From Candidatus Heimdallarchaeota archaeon (GTDB taxonomy: Archaea > Asgardarchaeota > Heimdallarchaeia > Heimdallarchaeales > Heimdallarchaeaceae), in assembly GCA_021399395.1 (NCBI GenBank), contig JAAFKJ010000162.1, positions 1 to 41,017 of the forward strand: a stretch of 41,017 bases of DNA, written 5' to 3'. A program made the position numbers and the translations under genes. Shown in pieces: positions 19,401 to 27,495 of this stretch (its first letter is position 1; each line of letters begins with the position of its first letter). The notes below the pieces were generated by a model, which was given only the letters and a program-made list of their open reading frames with translations, was not told the DNA's origin and did no database searches.

Positions 19401-22400
19401 TTACACAAAAACAGATTGATCAACTAGCAACATTAGGTTTGACAGATATAGAATCTATTTACTATTCAGCTGACACTCAGCGTATTTCCGACATACTACC
19501 TGTTCAGAACTATCAAAAGATAATGGAAATTCTCTCTGGATCAATTAGGTTTATTGGTTTTCTATCATTTGACGAAATTAAGCGTCTAGAGTTTTATGAA
19601 ATTAACTCTATCATTGATCTGGCTTTGTTAGATAAAAAAGAACTCTTCCATATCACACAAAATCCTATTTACAAAGAATTTCATGCCTTAGATATTCTAT
19701 CTTTGGATGAATTAGTAGATAAGAGAATTGAAGCAGCAATCCCAATCACACTATTGCCCTCTATTGAAGAAGATTATTTAGAGAAAATCAACAAACTTGG
19801 AATCTATTCCATCCAAGATTTTAATTCAAGAATGGCTGAAATAAGAGAATCACACCCCCATCTTGTTAAATTAGATGTTTTCCGCGAAGTACAAATGTAT
19901 CTCGCATCAGTTGCTTTCATAGGATTAACCAATCAACAAGTACAGAAGTTAATCTACTCTGGAGTTGGTGATATTCTCTCCTTTATAACCGAAGATGTTT
20001 CTACAATTGCTCTTATACTAGATATAAGCGAGAAGGATGTAAGAAAGCATATTGATAGGATAGAACCTCTTGCACTTGCACAAGAAGTTAGAAGAAAAGG
20101 AGTAAAAATTGAAGAATTTCCAGTTCTGAAGAAGTCAACTATTAATTATCTCTTAAAATCGGATAAAGAATATGTTCAAGATGTTTATAGTCATTATTAC
20201 CAAGCATTTACAATCACCAATGTCTCTGATGAAGTAATCAAAGATTTCCTTGGAAATTGTAACATTTCGATTTATAGAATAAAAGAAATATCGACTGAAA
20301 CAAAATTACAATTGTCACAAATGGGTGTTCTAAGAATAATAGATTTCCTTTGTGTAAATGATAGTGAATTGAAGAAGGCTTTTGATGGATCTATCCCCAA
20401 AGAAATATCTGAAATAAGAAAAGGGCAGTTTAGTTTAGATAGAGGTACACCTCTGTTACTAAATGAACCAATCAAAGATCTTCTAAGAGACCTCTATTTT
20501 GATCCAGATAAAAAGACTGTAGAGGACCTATTTGGATTTGTTCCTGAACACCTGCTACAGTTTTCAGAATTCGAAAGAATTGAGAAAATCTCAAATATCT
20601 CCTTCGTTGAGCAACTTGTAAGTTTTCTAAGTTTGAGTGTCTTTTCTCTCCCCTATTTTGACATGGATACTAAAGTTGCTCTAAGAAGAAATGGTGTCCA
20701 TCATGTAATTGAGCTGATTTCTACCAAAGTTCAAATGCTGGAAAATTCGAATTCTGAGATAAATAAAAATATTCGTGAATTTCAGAGCAACTTCAATTTG
20801 ACCAAAAGAATGTCTGAAACCTTCAGTCCTCATCTCAACCAAACACTCAATTTATCTAAGAAAATGAGTGAACAGTTCCGAAGTTATGGTTTAACAACAG
20901 GTCTTTTCCTCTTTGATTTTGTTCAGCATCCCCTATTCAATTTTTCAGATAAAGAACAGAAGGTTATCTCGGATATTACCTTTAATTTCTTCCGACCTGT
21001 TTCTTGGTTGTATGATGTTATCGGTTTAGATGTTAAAAATTTCAATCGGTTGATAAGTAGGCAAACAACTAACATTCTATCAGCTCATTTGCTTCTAACA
21101 GAATCAAAATCCAAACCCGAAATTGTAGCATTCCCTTCAAATATCATCTCCAAGTTCAATAAAACTCTCAATGAAGAATTGATTAGTCTCAAACCCCCAG
21201 CTTGGGCTATCAGACTTGACGAGATGAAATTGATTACTGATAGTAAATTCTTGAAGAGACTCAAATCAAGGAAAATAGTATATATTGATGAGTTGATCGC
21301 ATCAGATAGTTTAGTGAATTCAGATACTAAAATTGCACAAGAAATCAGACCTATACTTTACTCTCTCAAGAATTTCAATATCTCTACACTAGACGGATTA
21401 ACTTCTACACAAACCCAAAAACTAATTCAGAATGGTGTTCGTAATGTTCTCCATTATCTCTCACTTCCCGCACCTATGCTAGCCAAAATTACAGGGCAAT
21501 CAGTTGAATCAATTAGAGCAATTATTACTAAAATAGATTTAAACGTTTTAGAAGGAAGTGTCCGATTAGTAGGACTAGATATAGATTTATTCACAGAAAT
21601 TTCTGATAATGTTAAGAATCTTCTGAAGGAATATGGTTGTGTTTCACTCACTCAAGCAGCGAATCTGAATCTTGATCAACTACCAATTTCACATGAAGAT
21701 AGGAAAAGTTTAACACAATTGGTATCTATGCTCTTGACTCCAATTACAATTATTGGGAAAGTATTAAAATTAAGTAAGAAAGAAATTGATGAGCTTCTTT
21801 CTAATAATGTCTTAACTTATACTGACCTTTTAGAAGTTCCTCAACAGAAGTGGTCAGCTAGCATAAAACGGTTGATTTCAAGACAGAAAACAGACCCCAA
21901 TTACTTGATTAAAAGACTACATGATATTGAAAAGTTTGGTGTGTCTATTCAGAAAATAGGTTTAACAAAAGCAGTTACAGAATCATTAATCTCTGCTGGA
22001 ATAACAACAGTAGATCATCTACTTTACCTACCTTCAACACATGTTTCTTCGATAACTAAACTGAAGGAAGATGAACTTGAAGATTTATTAATAAAACTGA
22101 ACTCAAGTCCAAGTCTAATTCCAGGATTTTCAAAAAATATTTTGGTCTATATCTACAGTAAACCTCATTATTCAATAGCAGACTTATTGGTCAATTTCCA
22201 TAACATCTCAAAAGAGAATTTGAAGATAATTCTAGATGGTGTTGACAAAGTAAAGAATGTCGAGGAATTGAAGTTCAAAGATCCTCTTACCACAACTGAA
22301 AAATATATTATTGGAAAAGAGTTCCACTCATATACATCACTTATAACTTCAAAGAAATTTATTGAAGATAAAAAGATATTTTCAAGAGTTGCTCCTTACT

Positions 22401-25400
22401 TACTTGCTAATATTAGGTATCTTGGGTTAGATAATAAAATCGAAGCCGCACTTAAGAGAGCAGGGATTACAACAGTTGCAGATTTACTTATCCTTTCTCC
22501 GAAAACTATAGCGACTCAAGCAAGAACAAGTATTCAGAAAATACAGGAAATTATTATGGCAATCAATGTAGATGATATAAATTCAAAAGTTATTATGAAT
22601 CAGGATTTACATCTCAGAGATGCATTCTTTTTAACTGACAGAGACAAAGAGTTCCTAAAATCAATTGGTGTTTTCAACTTAAACGATTTGAAAGAATACT
22701 CTGTATACTCCTGGATTGTATCTGAAAGCAGGATTGAAACAATAAGGGGAAGAATAGGCTCTATACTTCAAACTCCAATCCTATACTACAAGGAAACTTT
22801 GAAACGACCATTCTATGAAATAGAGAACAACTATCTGTTAAAGGAAATTCATTCTGTTCAAGAGCTAATAACAATTTCAAACCAAAAAGAAGTGGATAAC
22901 ATTACCGAATTTCTTAGAACCTTTTCTGCTTCTACTGAAAAGATAAAAGAGGATTTTGTAACAATTGAGCAAGTATTCAGCGAAGTTGAACTTACTGCTC
23001 TGAACAAAGATCTCAAGATTAAGAAATTAACCTTGTTTAACGAGCTTCTACTTGAAATGTATATTAATTACAAGAAGCTTAGTCCAGAAATTCTCAAGAT
23101 GCTTCAAGTTCTGAAACATCCTCTTTCAGCTTCATCCAAATTTAGTACAAGTGATATTCAAAGCTTGAATTCCAAGAATATTTACACATATATTGATCTT
23201 TTAATTAAACCGATAAGTTACTGGCCTACATTTGCGCCAATCAAACTTAAAACAAAGATAAAAGAGTTAATACCAACTCTTACACTCAAGAAAATTAAAA
23301 GTGATATGACAAAGAGAACTAAGATTTCTTCAACTAAAATCTTTAATCCGAATGTAAAGAAAGTGTTGGGTTCAGCTTACCAAACAGTAGATGAATTAAT
23401 TTTTGAAATAATGGTTGAGAATTATCGCGTTTCTAAATCTGTAATTAACTCGGTTCAAAAAACTTTGACAACTTCTGTTTTATTGGTAAAAATTCCAAAA
23501 ATACCATTAAAAGCATGGAAGAAAACAACCAGCAGTCTAAAGGAAATTGGGGACTTGTATAAGTTATCAAACAAAGATCTTGGATCTATGCTTTCACTAC
23601 CACCTAATGATGCTACAAAGACTATTGATAATTTGACACCAGAAAATATCCTTAACCCACCTATGGTAAAAGCTAACAAAATCTTGTCTTTGAAGGATGT
23701 TGAATTTTTCCATAGTCTTGGAATAAGAAACTTCATTCAGCTGTTGGATGCTATGAAAGTGTCAAATACAATTCCTAAGAACTTGAAGGAGAAAATCAAT
23801 ACTTTAGTTAAACTTGATGTTAAGAAATTAGAACCCAAAATAAATGAATCACTAACATTGATGGAACTACTGTTCTTAAATCCTAATTTATCAACCCTAG
23901 CTATTACTAAATCGCAGAAAGATATTCTTCAAAGAACAGCTGATTTCATGTTCTCTAGAGGAACAGAACTTTGTACTGTTCTAAATGTAGATATGTCCAA
24001 TCGTAAAATCAAATGTCCAGATTTATCTTTAGAGTATCTCTTATTGTTACATAAGTTTGATACCAAATTATATACCTCGATTCTAGGTAATCTTCCTGAA
24101 GAATATTATTCCCAAATAAAAGAGCTCTTTGGATATCTTGAAAGATCACCTGTTATTCTCTCTAAACCAACGTTGGAAAATATCGATCAAATTGCCTCTC
24201 AAGAATTTGAAACAATTTCAGAGATGTTGCTTGAACCCAAAAAATCCCTCTTTAGTGTAGTAACAGATAATACTTTGCAGAGAAATATAAGAAATATCTC
24301 TCTTACCCTTCTCAAGGAACTCAAGAACAACTTCTTAGAATTTCCAGCAAAATTATTTGCTGCAAGTGAATTGAACACTTTGAAACGATCTTCAATCTAC
24401 ACAGTAGAAGAAGCTCTTCTGTTTAATAAGAAATCTAAATCAAAAATTTCAAAAGAATGGGAACTTTGTTCCAAACTAAAAAACATAATGTCGATGGAAC
24501 TGAATGATTTGCCAGCAATGATTGAAAATAAAGAAGCTTTCAATTATGCTGCTAAAAATAAACTAAAGACAATCTATGATTTGTTAGCACACTGTAAGCA
24601 TGGTGCTAGTTCTGAAGTAATATGTCAGGAAATATTACCTACAATAAGATTCGATTTACTCGCTGATTTGATAACTAAAGAGCAACGAAGACTCTCAAAT
24701 TTTGTAAAGGGAACAGAGCTGAATACTATCTTAAAGAAGCATAAGTTGAGCACATTTGGTTCCTTATTTAATTTCATTGAGAAAACAGAATTACAGAATA
24801 TGGAATCAGATTTTGAAAAGCTTCTATCAATCCTCAGAGCTCCTGTATCAATTTTAACAAGTGATAAATCTTTATCAGTAAAACTAAATAAACTTGGATA
24901 CAATCAGGTACTTGATCTCTTACTACCTGCAAATATTAGTAGCATACTCTCTAGAAGCAAATTAACTGATAGGCAGTTAGCTTCAGCAAAGGAAATAGTA
25001 AAGAAACTTAATTTTGTTACCATAAACAGCATTATTACAGCTGACTGTTATCCAATAACTAGTGTTAGTTTTATTGATGACAATATTAAGAAATTATTAC
25101 TAAGAGCAGGATATTCAACAATAACTCATCTAAATATTTCTGATGAAATTCTGATGAAAACATCTGGACTAACAGCGTTGCCACTATCTAGAATTAAGAA
25201 GATATTAATGACACCTTTCTATTATCTTTCAGACTTAACAAGAGAAAATCCTTCAAGCTTGTTTATCTTGTATAACAAGGGGATAAGCATAGTCAGAGAT
25301 ATATTCGTCTCTAACTGTAAGCAACTCTCAAGTCAGTTAGGAATACCTGAAAGACAAATGAAATCCCTTCTTTCCACACTTACAGATCAGTCCATAAAGC

Positions 25401-26020
25401 TAGCTCAAAAGGATGAAACAGATCTGAAACCATCTATGCCGTTTATTGGGAATCAAGAAATTCAAAAACTTGAAGAAGCAAGTATTACCTCGGTTCAAGA
25501 GATAATTTTCCCGACTAATAAAGCCAAGAAATCTTCAGCTCTTACATTGGTTAAAGTTGCTAAATTTGTGCAACATCTAGATAAGAAAATTGAAGAGCTG
25601 GATGTTAAAGCAGGTGTTTTAGTTCAAATAAAACAACTTGGTATAAACAATTTCAAAGAATTTATACTCTATCCGTCAGCTGTTTTGGACAGCAAAGTTG
25701 ACTTAAGTTATATGGCTATTAAAGGTCTAAAAAACAGACTTCCTTTAACTAGCACAAAGTCTTCAGCTGCAAAGAAACCACCATCTAAAGCTAAACCAAC
25801 ACCGAAAGCATCAACTACTAAGAAGACCACTTCTTCAGCATCCAAACCCAAGACTAGCTCTGCAAAAAAACCACCAACAAAGAAACCAGAGCCTAAGACA
25901 GCAAGTTCGAAGGGTACCAAACAAACAACCTTACTAGATATGGGTTCTGATAAAAAGAAGAAAACGTCATCTTCGTCTAAAAGCTCTTCAAAGAGCAAAA
26001 AAAGGAGTAGTGGAAAATGA
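13448..26020 (+). CDS. top6B: Giant DNA topoisomerase VI subunit B with helix-hairpin-helix repeat arm
   Basis: The ATPase subunit of the type IIB topoisomerase. The GHKL Bergerat fold is intact: RELVENGLDAAE (Asn42), DNGTGVP (Asp93) and TRGRFGLGAK (121-130). An H2TH-like stretch lies near 287-330. The transducer includes ALGYGGGV, YRYANRIPLVFGAGND and the switch-lysine segment STKIPFPETSK (about 466-476). The canonical part ends near residue 540. Known B subunits are about 500-650 residues; this one continues for ~3500 residues of divergent helical repeats, then a basic tail. The 12.6-kb frame is unbroken, with no long exact DNA repeats visible. The GTG start has a GAGG ribosome site. Its TGA overlaps the A-subunit ATG (ATGA), so subunit stoichiometry is probably coupled. 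Confidence 0.95.
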   Translation: MSDNSVTKKMSAAAFFNDNRAIAGFGNSMRAVFTSIRELVENGLDAAERRGINPVIEVDLRKLSSREINELLDVTQYKKLEKHLDFLQLTCRDNGTGVPGHQIADLFGRVLTGTKYGVIQTRGRFGLGAKMCLLYSMSSVDLPARIKSRYFMDDITNEMHLMINLEKNEPIIMEQREYLPGDPNYLDEPGVEISITFTGAWSLAKNSVKEYFRQLAIITPYSTFNLKIPADKEGEYDELIYESVVDDMPDPPEYVKIHPWGCDITQFKAELGANKNKKLKGFLADHFMGVTEEIAEDFFQLLEIDPNKNPKDLSSKEIRRIVHEGFVKAYQEAKDIKRKRDRVFQFDSPKGTSLSPLGAGRLRKGLEKELNPKFVEAISRPAKAYSGHPFIIEAALGYGGGVSEAAQTRGTTVQDNKIIYRYANRIPLVFGAGNDVITHVTSSIRWNEYGLTRQSDPLAIAVSLVSTKIPFPETSKEYISIVPEIEEEIRLALMQLGRRLKTFLSRAKRKRREHARLSRFVKSAPVIVDNLAQILEDENLPLTDFRFEKNRIASALAHGTSKKAKLFMPLSKRLFGLNIWCPTPIQNTLKSRGIISISDFLLTPTEDLAKILEMSLVQVYNIKLRTIYELDKEGLSPGLDSKIFVTRAIERRFDTSESKPLISLKDALNRRWIQNSYHFLATDYRKLHSVSGFVEKLFESKKDDLINQLLLKNRKSDGSIRASPSLSEINKLTGITQLKIKHLFPTFKELKQKSSGHLSADMSIEEFFYQTLHPGEINYQQEVTVVLVEHLKSVFTALSNKFPNFKNTSLTKMKPDWTDGYTKNAFHRRKIKIVDDFITGNTDDLILIKEMERLLYSTYLKMLVKESPSSKLSDFVIFPLNEMKPKESELIKNLIAKGITTLAKLVYYTADQVNQTKIKQLIPLLLEESKRKLKQSLIEKEHEHSSSHIKIIPVNLEKELLKNQIFNASAFLAYSSPALRKMGLKKRDVERMKKALGTPIPNWLEHQELIKKLGINTLEEFFFNSPDAYSMTADETKKYLDMSVFLRSPITFNFPHLRNISHLVREVGLNCIGRFAIWPNKELVEILEVSENKIKSMKESISIADYQTNKEKYGIDFKQLKGIYPKLVEYFGNTEPTIQDLFYLYPSEKLHFTKGYWIKIENISDLSQMEIIELSHLFDKNPKQLPALKEALLRLKARNTVTIKQFLDLIPEIIESELTNIPQRNAALELHRMLKTRKIEEEDEFSKQILLICEFDDFQSALALPISRVSKLSLSDYETLRSKGIIAVHQLFEYLPKEIATILEKEEQEMINLLNDFQLEQQGTNFFEKIDRNRFKSLVSFDFEESERFSSHEILSLVLAGYNTVDKIFYLAQPMIFSAPLVNWNVVDKFRKLLRSPLTLVTWEKKVKKTIQIEGEEGTKTVEEDQITTLSTEQLSTLQNNGITRIIDLLVSQAENISSYLGIGLDEARSFQKNIRISDTGTDISELDLFKTEVVKALELSNIYTLEDLYFSSTENKWDHTILPWRTVEAFKQVLNLPLNHISDMLDAELITALQEVNVLTLLGFMLSSPESLMERTGIPDERIENIKRGLDLSDILSYFSLPSYFLPNLTFEQTEILRDNKIQTIADFILSSNQKLTKLLSIPSKQLDEIKASLTAQKIVEVYEDKGIFAFETKLFDKMEQKQLSRDSIFQFERFQTIQELFYESDPAFYQLNPELWPKISAVQKILALPLRIFTEISEYSLDVWEQNNIKNVFQLLFIPDEDITDPLLYRSVSSNSSKMLEMRSFHFFSKLPSSVYNSSFFENIVQDFENKTLSDVITDPKVISHLLSKDKRYQAENYNLTLIRSLLELPLRITPFFTRIKKIQREEYTNTKIGDVFDIDLTEHSGLSPFYKKLMEVDSFNSLVKDVAVPISSIGLPREMALKLSKSSVNTLIDFFSVPAQVLSEITGLSMRYIREIRNSLNYQLIVSFRAEKSHKVLESSIITQKQIDQLATLGLTDIESIYYSADTQRISDILPVQNYQKIMEILSGSIRFIGFLSFDEIKRLEFYEINSIIDLALLDKKELFHITQNPIYKEFHALDILSLDELVDKRIEAAIPITLLPSIEEDYLEKINKLGIYSIQDFNSRMAEIRESHPHLVKLDVFREVQMYLASVAFIGLTNQQVQKLIYSGVGDILSFITEDVSTIALILDISEKDVRKHIDRIEPLALAQEVRRKGVKIEEFPVLKKSTINYLLKSDKEYVQDVYSHYYQAFTITNVSDEVIKDFLGNCNISIYRIKEISTETKLQLSQMGVLRIIDFLCVNDSELKKAFDGSIPKEISEIRKGQFSLDRGTPLLLNEPIKDLLRDLYFDPDKKTVEDLFGFVPEHLLQFSEFERIEKISNISFVEQLVSFLSLSVFSLPYFDMDTKVALRRNGVHHVIELISTKVQMLENSNSEINKNIREFQSNFNLTKRMSETFSPHLNQTLNLSKKMSEQFRSYGLTTGLFLFDFVQHPLFNFSDKEQKVISDITFNFFRPVSWLYDVIGLDVKNFNRLISRQTTNILSAHLLLTESKSKPEIVAFPSNIISKFNKTLNEELISLKPPAWAIRLDEMKLITDSKFLKRLKSRKIVYIDELIASDSLVNSDTKIAQEIRPILYSLKNFNISTLDGLTSTQTQKLIQNGVRNVLHYLSLPAPMLAKITGQSVESIRAIITKIDLNVLEGSVRLVGLDIDLFTEISDNVKNLLKEYGCVSLTQAANLNLDQLPISHEDRKSLTQLVSMLLTPITIIGKVLKLSKKEIDELLSNNVLTYTDLLEVPQQKWSASIKRLISRQKTDPNYLIKRLHDIEKFGVSIQKIGLTKAVTESLISAGITTVDHLLYLPSTHVSSITKLKEDELEDLLIKLNSSPSLIPGFSKNILVYIYSKPHYSIADLLVNFHNISKENLKIILDGVDKVKNVEELKFKDPLTTTEKYIIGKEFHSYTSLITSKKFIEDKKIFSRVAPYLLANIRYLGLDNKIEAALKRAGITTVADLLILSPKTIATQARTSIQKIQEIIMAINVDDINSKVIMNQDLHLRDAFFLTDRDKEFLKSIGVFNLNDLKEYSVYSWIVSESRIETIRGRIGSILQTPILYYKETLKRPFYEIENNYLLKEIHSVQELITISNQKEVDNITEFLRTFSASTEKIKEDFVTIEQVFSEVELTALNKDLKIKKLTLFNELLLEMYINYKKLSPEILKMLQVLKHPLSASSKFSTSDIQSLNSKNIYTYIDLLIKPISYWPTFAPIKLKTKIKELIPTLTLKKIKSDMTKRTKISSTKIFNPNVKKVLGSAYQTVDELIFEIMVENYRVSKSVINSVQKTLTTSVLLVKIPKIPLKAWKKTTSSLKEIGDLYKLSNKDLGSMLSLPPNDATKTIDNLTPENILNPPMVKANKILSLKDVEFFHSLGIRNFIQLLDAMKVSNTIPKNLKEKINTLVKLDVKKLEPKINESLTLMELLFLNPNLSTLAITKSQKDILQRTADFMFSRGTELCTVLNVDMSNRKIKCPDLSLEYLLLLHKFDTKLYTSILGNLPEEYYSQIKELFGYLERSPVILSKPTLENIDQIASQEFETISEMLLEPKKSLFSVVTDNTLQRNIRNISLTLLKELKNNFLEFPAKLFAASELNTLKRSSIYTVEEALLFNKKSKSKISKEWELCSKLKNIMSMELNDLPAMIENKEAFNYAAKNKLKTIYDLLAHCKHGASSEVICQEILPTIRFDLLADLITKEQRRLSNFVKGTELNTILKKHKLSTFGSLFNFIEKTELQNMESDFEKLLSILRAPVSILTSDKSLSVKLNKLGYNQVLDLLLPANISSILSRSKLTDRQLASAKEIVKKLNFVTINSIITADCYPITSVSFIDDNIKKLLLRAGYSTITHLNISDEILMKTSGLTALPLSRIKKILMTPFYYLSDLTRENPSSLFILYNKGISIVRDIFVSNCKQLSSQLGIPERQMKSLLSTLTDQSIKLAQKDETDLKPSMPFIGNQEIQKLEEASITSVQEIIFPTNKAKKSSALTLVKVAKFVQHLDKKIEELDVKAGVLVQIKQLGINNFKEFILYPSAVLDSKVDLSYMAIKGLKNRLPLTSTKSSAAKKPPSKAKPTPKASTTKKTTSSASKPKTSSAKKPPTKKPEPKTASSKGTKQTTLLDMGSDKKKKTSSSSKSSSKSKKRSSGK
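15182..25740 (+). repeat. Protein-level tandem helix-hairpin-helix-like repeats in the TopoVI-B arm
   Basis: From about residue 579 to 4098 a pattern recurs: a helix with L-x(3)-L, then G-I-x-T-I-x-D-L-L, a short loop, then L-x(5)-I with a following helix. Examples: TLKSRGIISISDFLL, ALKRAGITTVADLLIL, SLISAGITTVDHLLYL, KLIQNGVRNVLHYLSL, KLSKSSVNTLIDFFSV. I can mark at least 35 by eye at a mean spacing near 90 residues. The pattern resembles the RadA/Rad51 N-terminal and RNAP alpha-CTD type HhH module. The repeats are strongly diverged in DNA, so this is old rather than a recent tandem expansion. Confidence 0.8.
25745..26017 (+). other. Lys/Ser/Pro-rich C-terminal tail of TopoVI-B with a PIP-like motif
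   Basis: The last ~90 residues are low complexity and strongly basic (AKKPPSKAKPTPKAS, SSSSKSSSKSKKRSSGK), probably disordered and DNA-binding. QTTLLDM at 25922-25942 resembles a degenerate PCNA-interacting box (QxxLxx with hydrophobics), but the usual aromatic pair is missing. Confidence 0.6.
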
Positions 26021-27426
26021 CAGACCAAAATAATTTTACATTCATAAATTCTACAGTATTGCCTGCAACAGAGCGTGAAGCAAGTTTCGATAAAGATATT
26101 CTTACACGTGAGATGTATAACTGGGCAAGAGACACTTTTGATTTGAAAAGAGGTACATATATACTCTTTCTTAGAAGTTCAAAGAAATGGTATCAGCTAG
26201 AGCCAACTAAGAAACTCTCACGCTATCCACTCGAAAAGCAAAAAATGAAAGTTAGTGTCAAGCAAACCGTTCAATTAGATAAAATTGAAGCTTTAAAGGC
26301 TGAACTATTACATAAAAAAGAATTTTTCATGCCATATGGTGTAACTAATGTTGAAACAAAAAATTCACAGGAAACCAATAATCTTCTCGTTGAATATGCT
26401 CTAGATTTCCTTCAGCAAGCAATGGTAAATCCTGCAGATGCTTCCTTCTATATCCCTTCTAGAGGTGGAACTAATGTGGGCTTTGATGAAGAACAAGAGC
26501 TTGTTTTGATAGGTAGACAGATGATTGAAAGACAATTCAGAAGTTTATCTTCTGTAAGTTCTGTTGAACAGATGACTATCATAATGAAGCTAATACACGA
26601 CTTGCTCTCAAGAGATATACATAGTACAAAAAGAGATATTTTCTATATGGATGTAAATTCATTTGAGAAACAGTCTGTCTCTGATTCTCTTGTAGAAGAT
26701 CTTGGTGCTATGTTACAGGTTACTCGCTCTTCCCTAAATGTAAGTGCTTCATCCAAAGGAATTGTTGTTGGAAGAATGAGTTTTAGAGAAAAAGGAGACT
26801 TTATTGACTGCAGTGCTATTGGGGCTGGTAAAGCAATTTCACCCAATATCGACGATATTGAGGATTTTGATACAGATGCGGAAATGTGTCTTGTCATTGA
26901 GAAGGACGCTGTCTTTAACAGATTAGCTGAGGATCAATTTTATGATTATGTTCCTAGTATCCTGATTACAGCAAAAGGACAACCTGATGTAGCAACACGA
27001 CAATTTCTAAAGAAGATAAATGATGATCTTAGTATACCTATTTTTGCCATTATGGATGCTGATCCATATGGATTTGAAATTATGAGGGTGTATAGTGTAG
27101 GAAGTAAAGCTTTGAGTTTTGAATCGAGCCATCTTGCTGTTCCTAATATCAAATGGTTAGGTCTTCTTCCAAGTGATCTTTCAACTGACAGTGGTTTTGA
27201 TATTCCACGAAGTGCTTTACTCAAATTAACTTCTAAAGATATTCACAGATCGAAACTAATGTTAGAAGAAGAATTTGTTCAACGAAAACCAAAATGGAAA
27301 GAACAACTTCAAATTCAGTTAGATAGTGGTTTTAAAGCGGAAATACAAGCTTTGAATGCACGTGATCCTCAATATATTACTAACTTCTATTTACCACATA
27401 AAATAGAGTCTGGGGATTTTATTTAA
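26017..27426 (+). CDS. top6A: DNA topoisomerase VI subunit A (Spo11-type cleavage subunit)
   Basis: The DNA-cleaving subunit, which makes a transient double-strand break through a 5'-phosphotyrosyl bond. The winged-helix CAP domain carries the catalytic tyrosine in STKRDIFYMD (Tyr210), and the TOPRIM domain has LVIEKDAVF (Glu295) and MDADPYG (Asp347, Asp349), with ITAKGQPDVATR between. At 469 residues it is about 100 longer than usual. The extra N-terminal ~100 residues are not recognisable and could contact the unusual B subunit. The ATG overlaps the B stop in ATGA. RDIFY is the form found in yeast Spo11; I compare from memory. Confidence 0.95.
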   Translation: MTDQNNFTFINSTVLPATEREASFDKDILTREMYNWARDTFDLKRGTYILFLRSSKKWYQLEPTKKLSRYPLEKQKMKVSVKQTVQLDKIEALKAELLHKKEFFMPYGVTNVETKNSQETNNLLVEYALDFLQQAMVNPADASFYIPSRGGTNVGFDEEQELVLIGRQMIERQFRSLSSVSSVEQMTIIMKLIHDLLSRDIHSTKRDIFYMDVNSFEKQSVSDSLVEDLGAMLQVTRSSLNVSASSKGIVVGRMSFREKGDFIDCSAIGAGKAISPNIDDIEDFDTDAEMCLVIEKDAVFNRLAEDQFYDYVPSILITAKGQPDVATRQFLKKINDDLSIPIFAIMDADPYGFEIMRVYSVGSKALSFESSHLAVPNIKWLGLLPSDLSTDSGFDIPRSALLKLTSKDIHRSKLMLEEEFVQRKPKWKEQLQIQLDSGFKAEIQALNARDPQYITNFYLPHKIESGDFI

Positions 27427-27459
27427 ACCTAAAATTCACAGTGTTCATCAATTTATATG

Positions 27460-27466
27460 AAAAAAA
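27460..27466 (-). terminator. Poly-T terminator of the Alba gene
   Basis: On the minus strand CCGATTTTTTT follows the Alba stop by about 30 nt. It lies in the 69-bp gap between the convergent top6A and Alba genes. Confidence 0.5.
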
Positions 27467-27495
27467 TCGGAAAAGTGAGTTACTCTAACTATTTA

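Noticed and set aside
15182-25740. CRISPR array or DNA tandem repeat
   Set aside because: The repetition is only at protein level; no regularly spaced identical DNA units are present.
13448-26020. Possible assembly artefact or collapsed DNA repeat behind the giant ORF
   Set aside because: The repeats are strongly diverged in DNA with no long exact copies visible, codon usage looks uniform, and the frame stays open to the ATGA coupling with top6A. Long reads would settle it.
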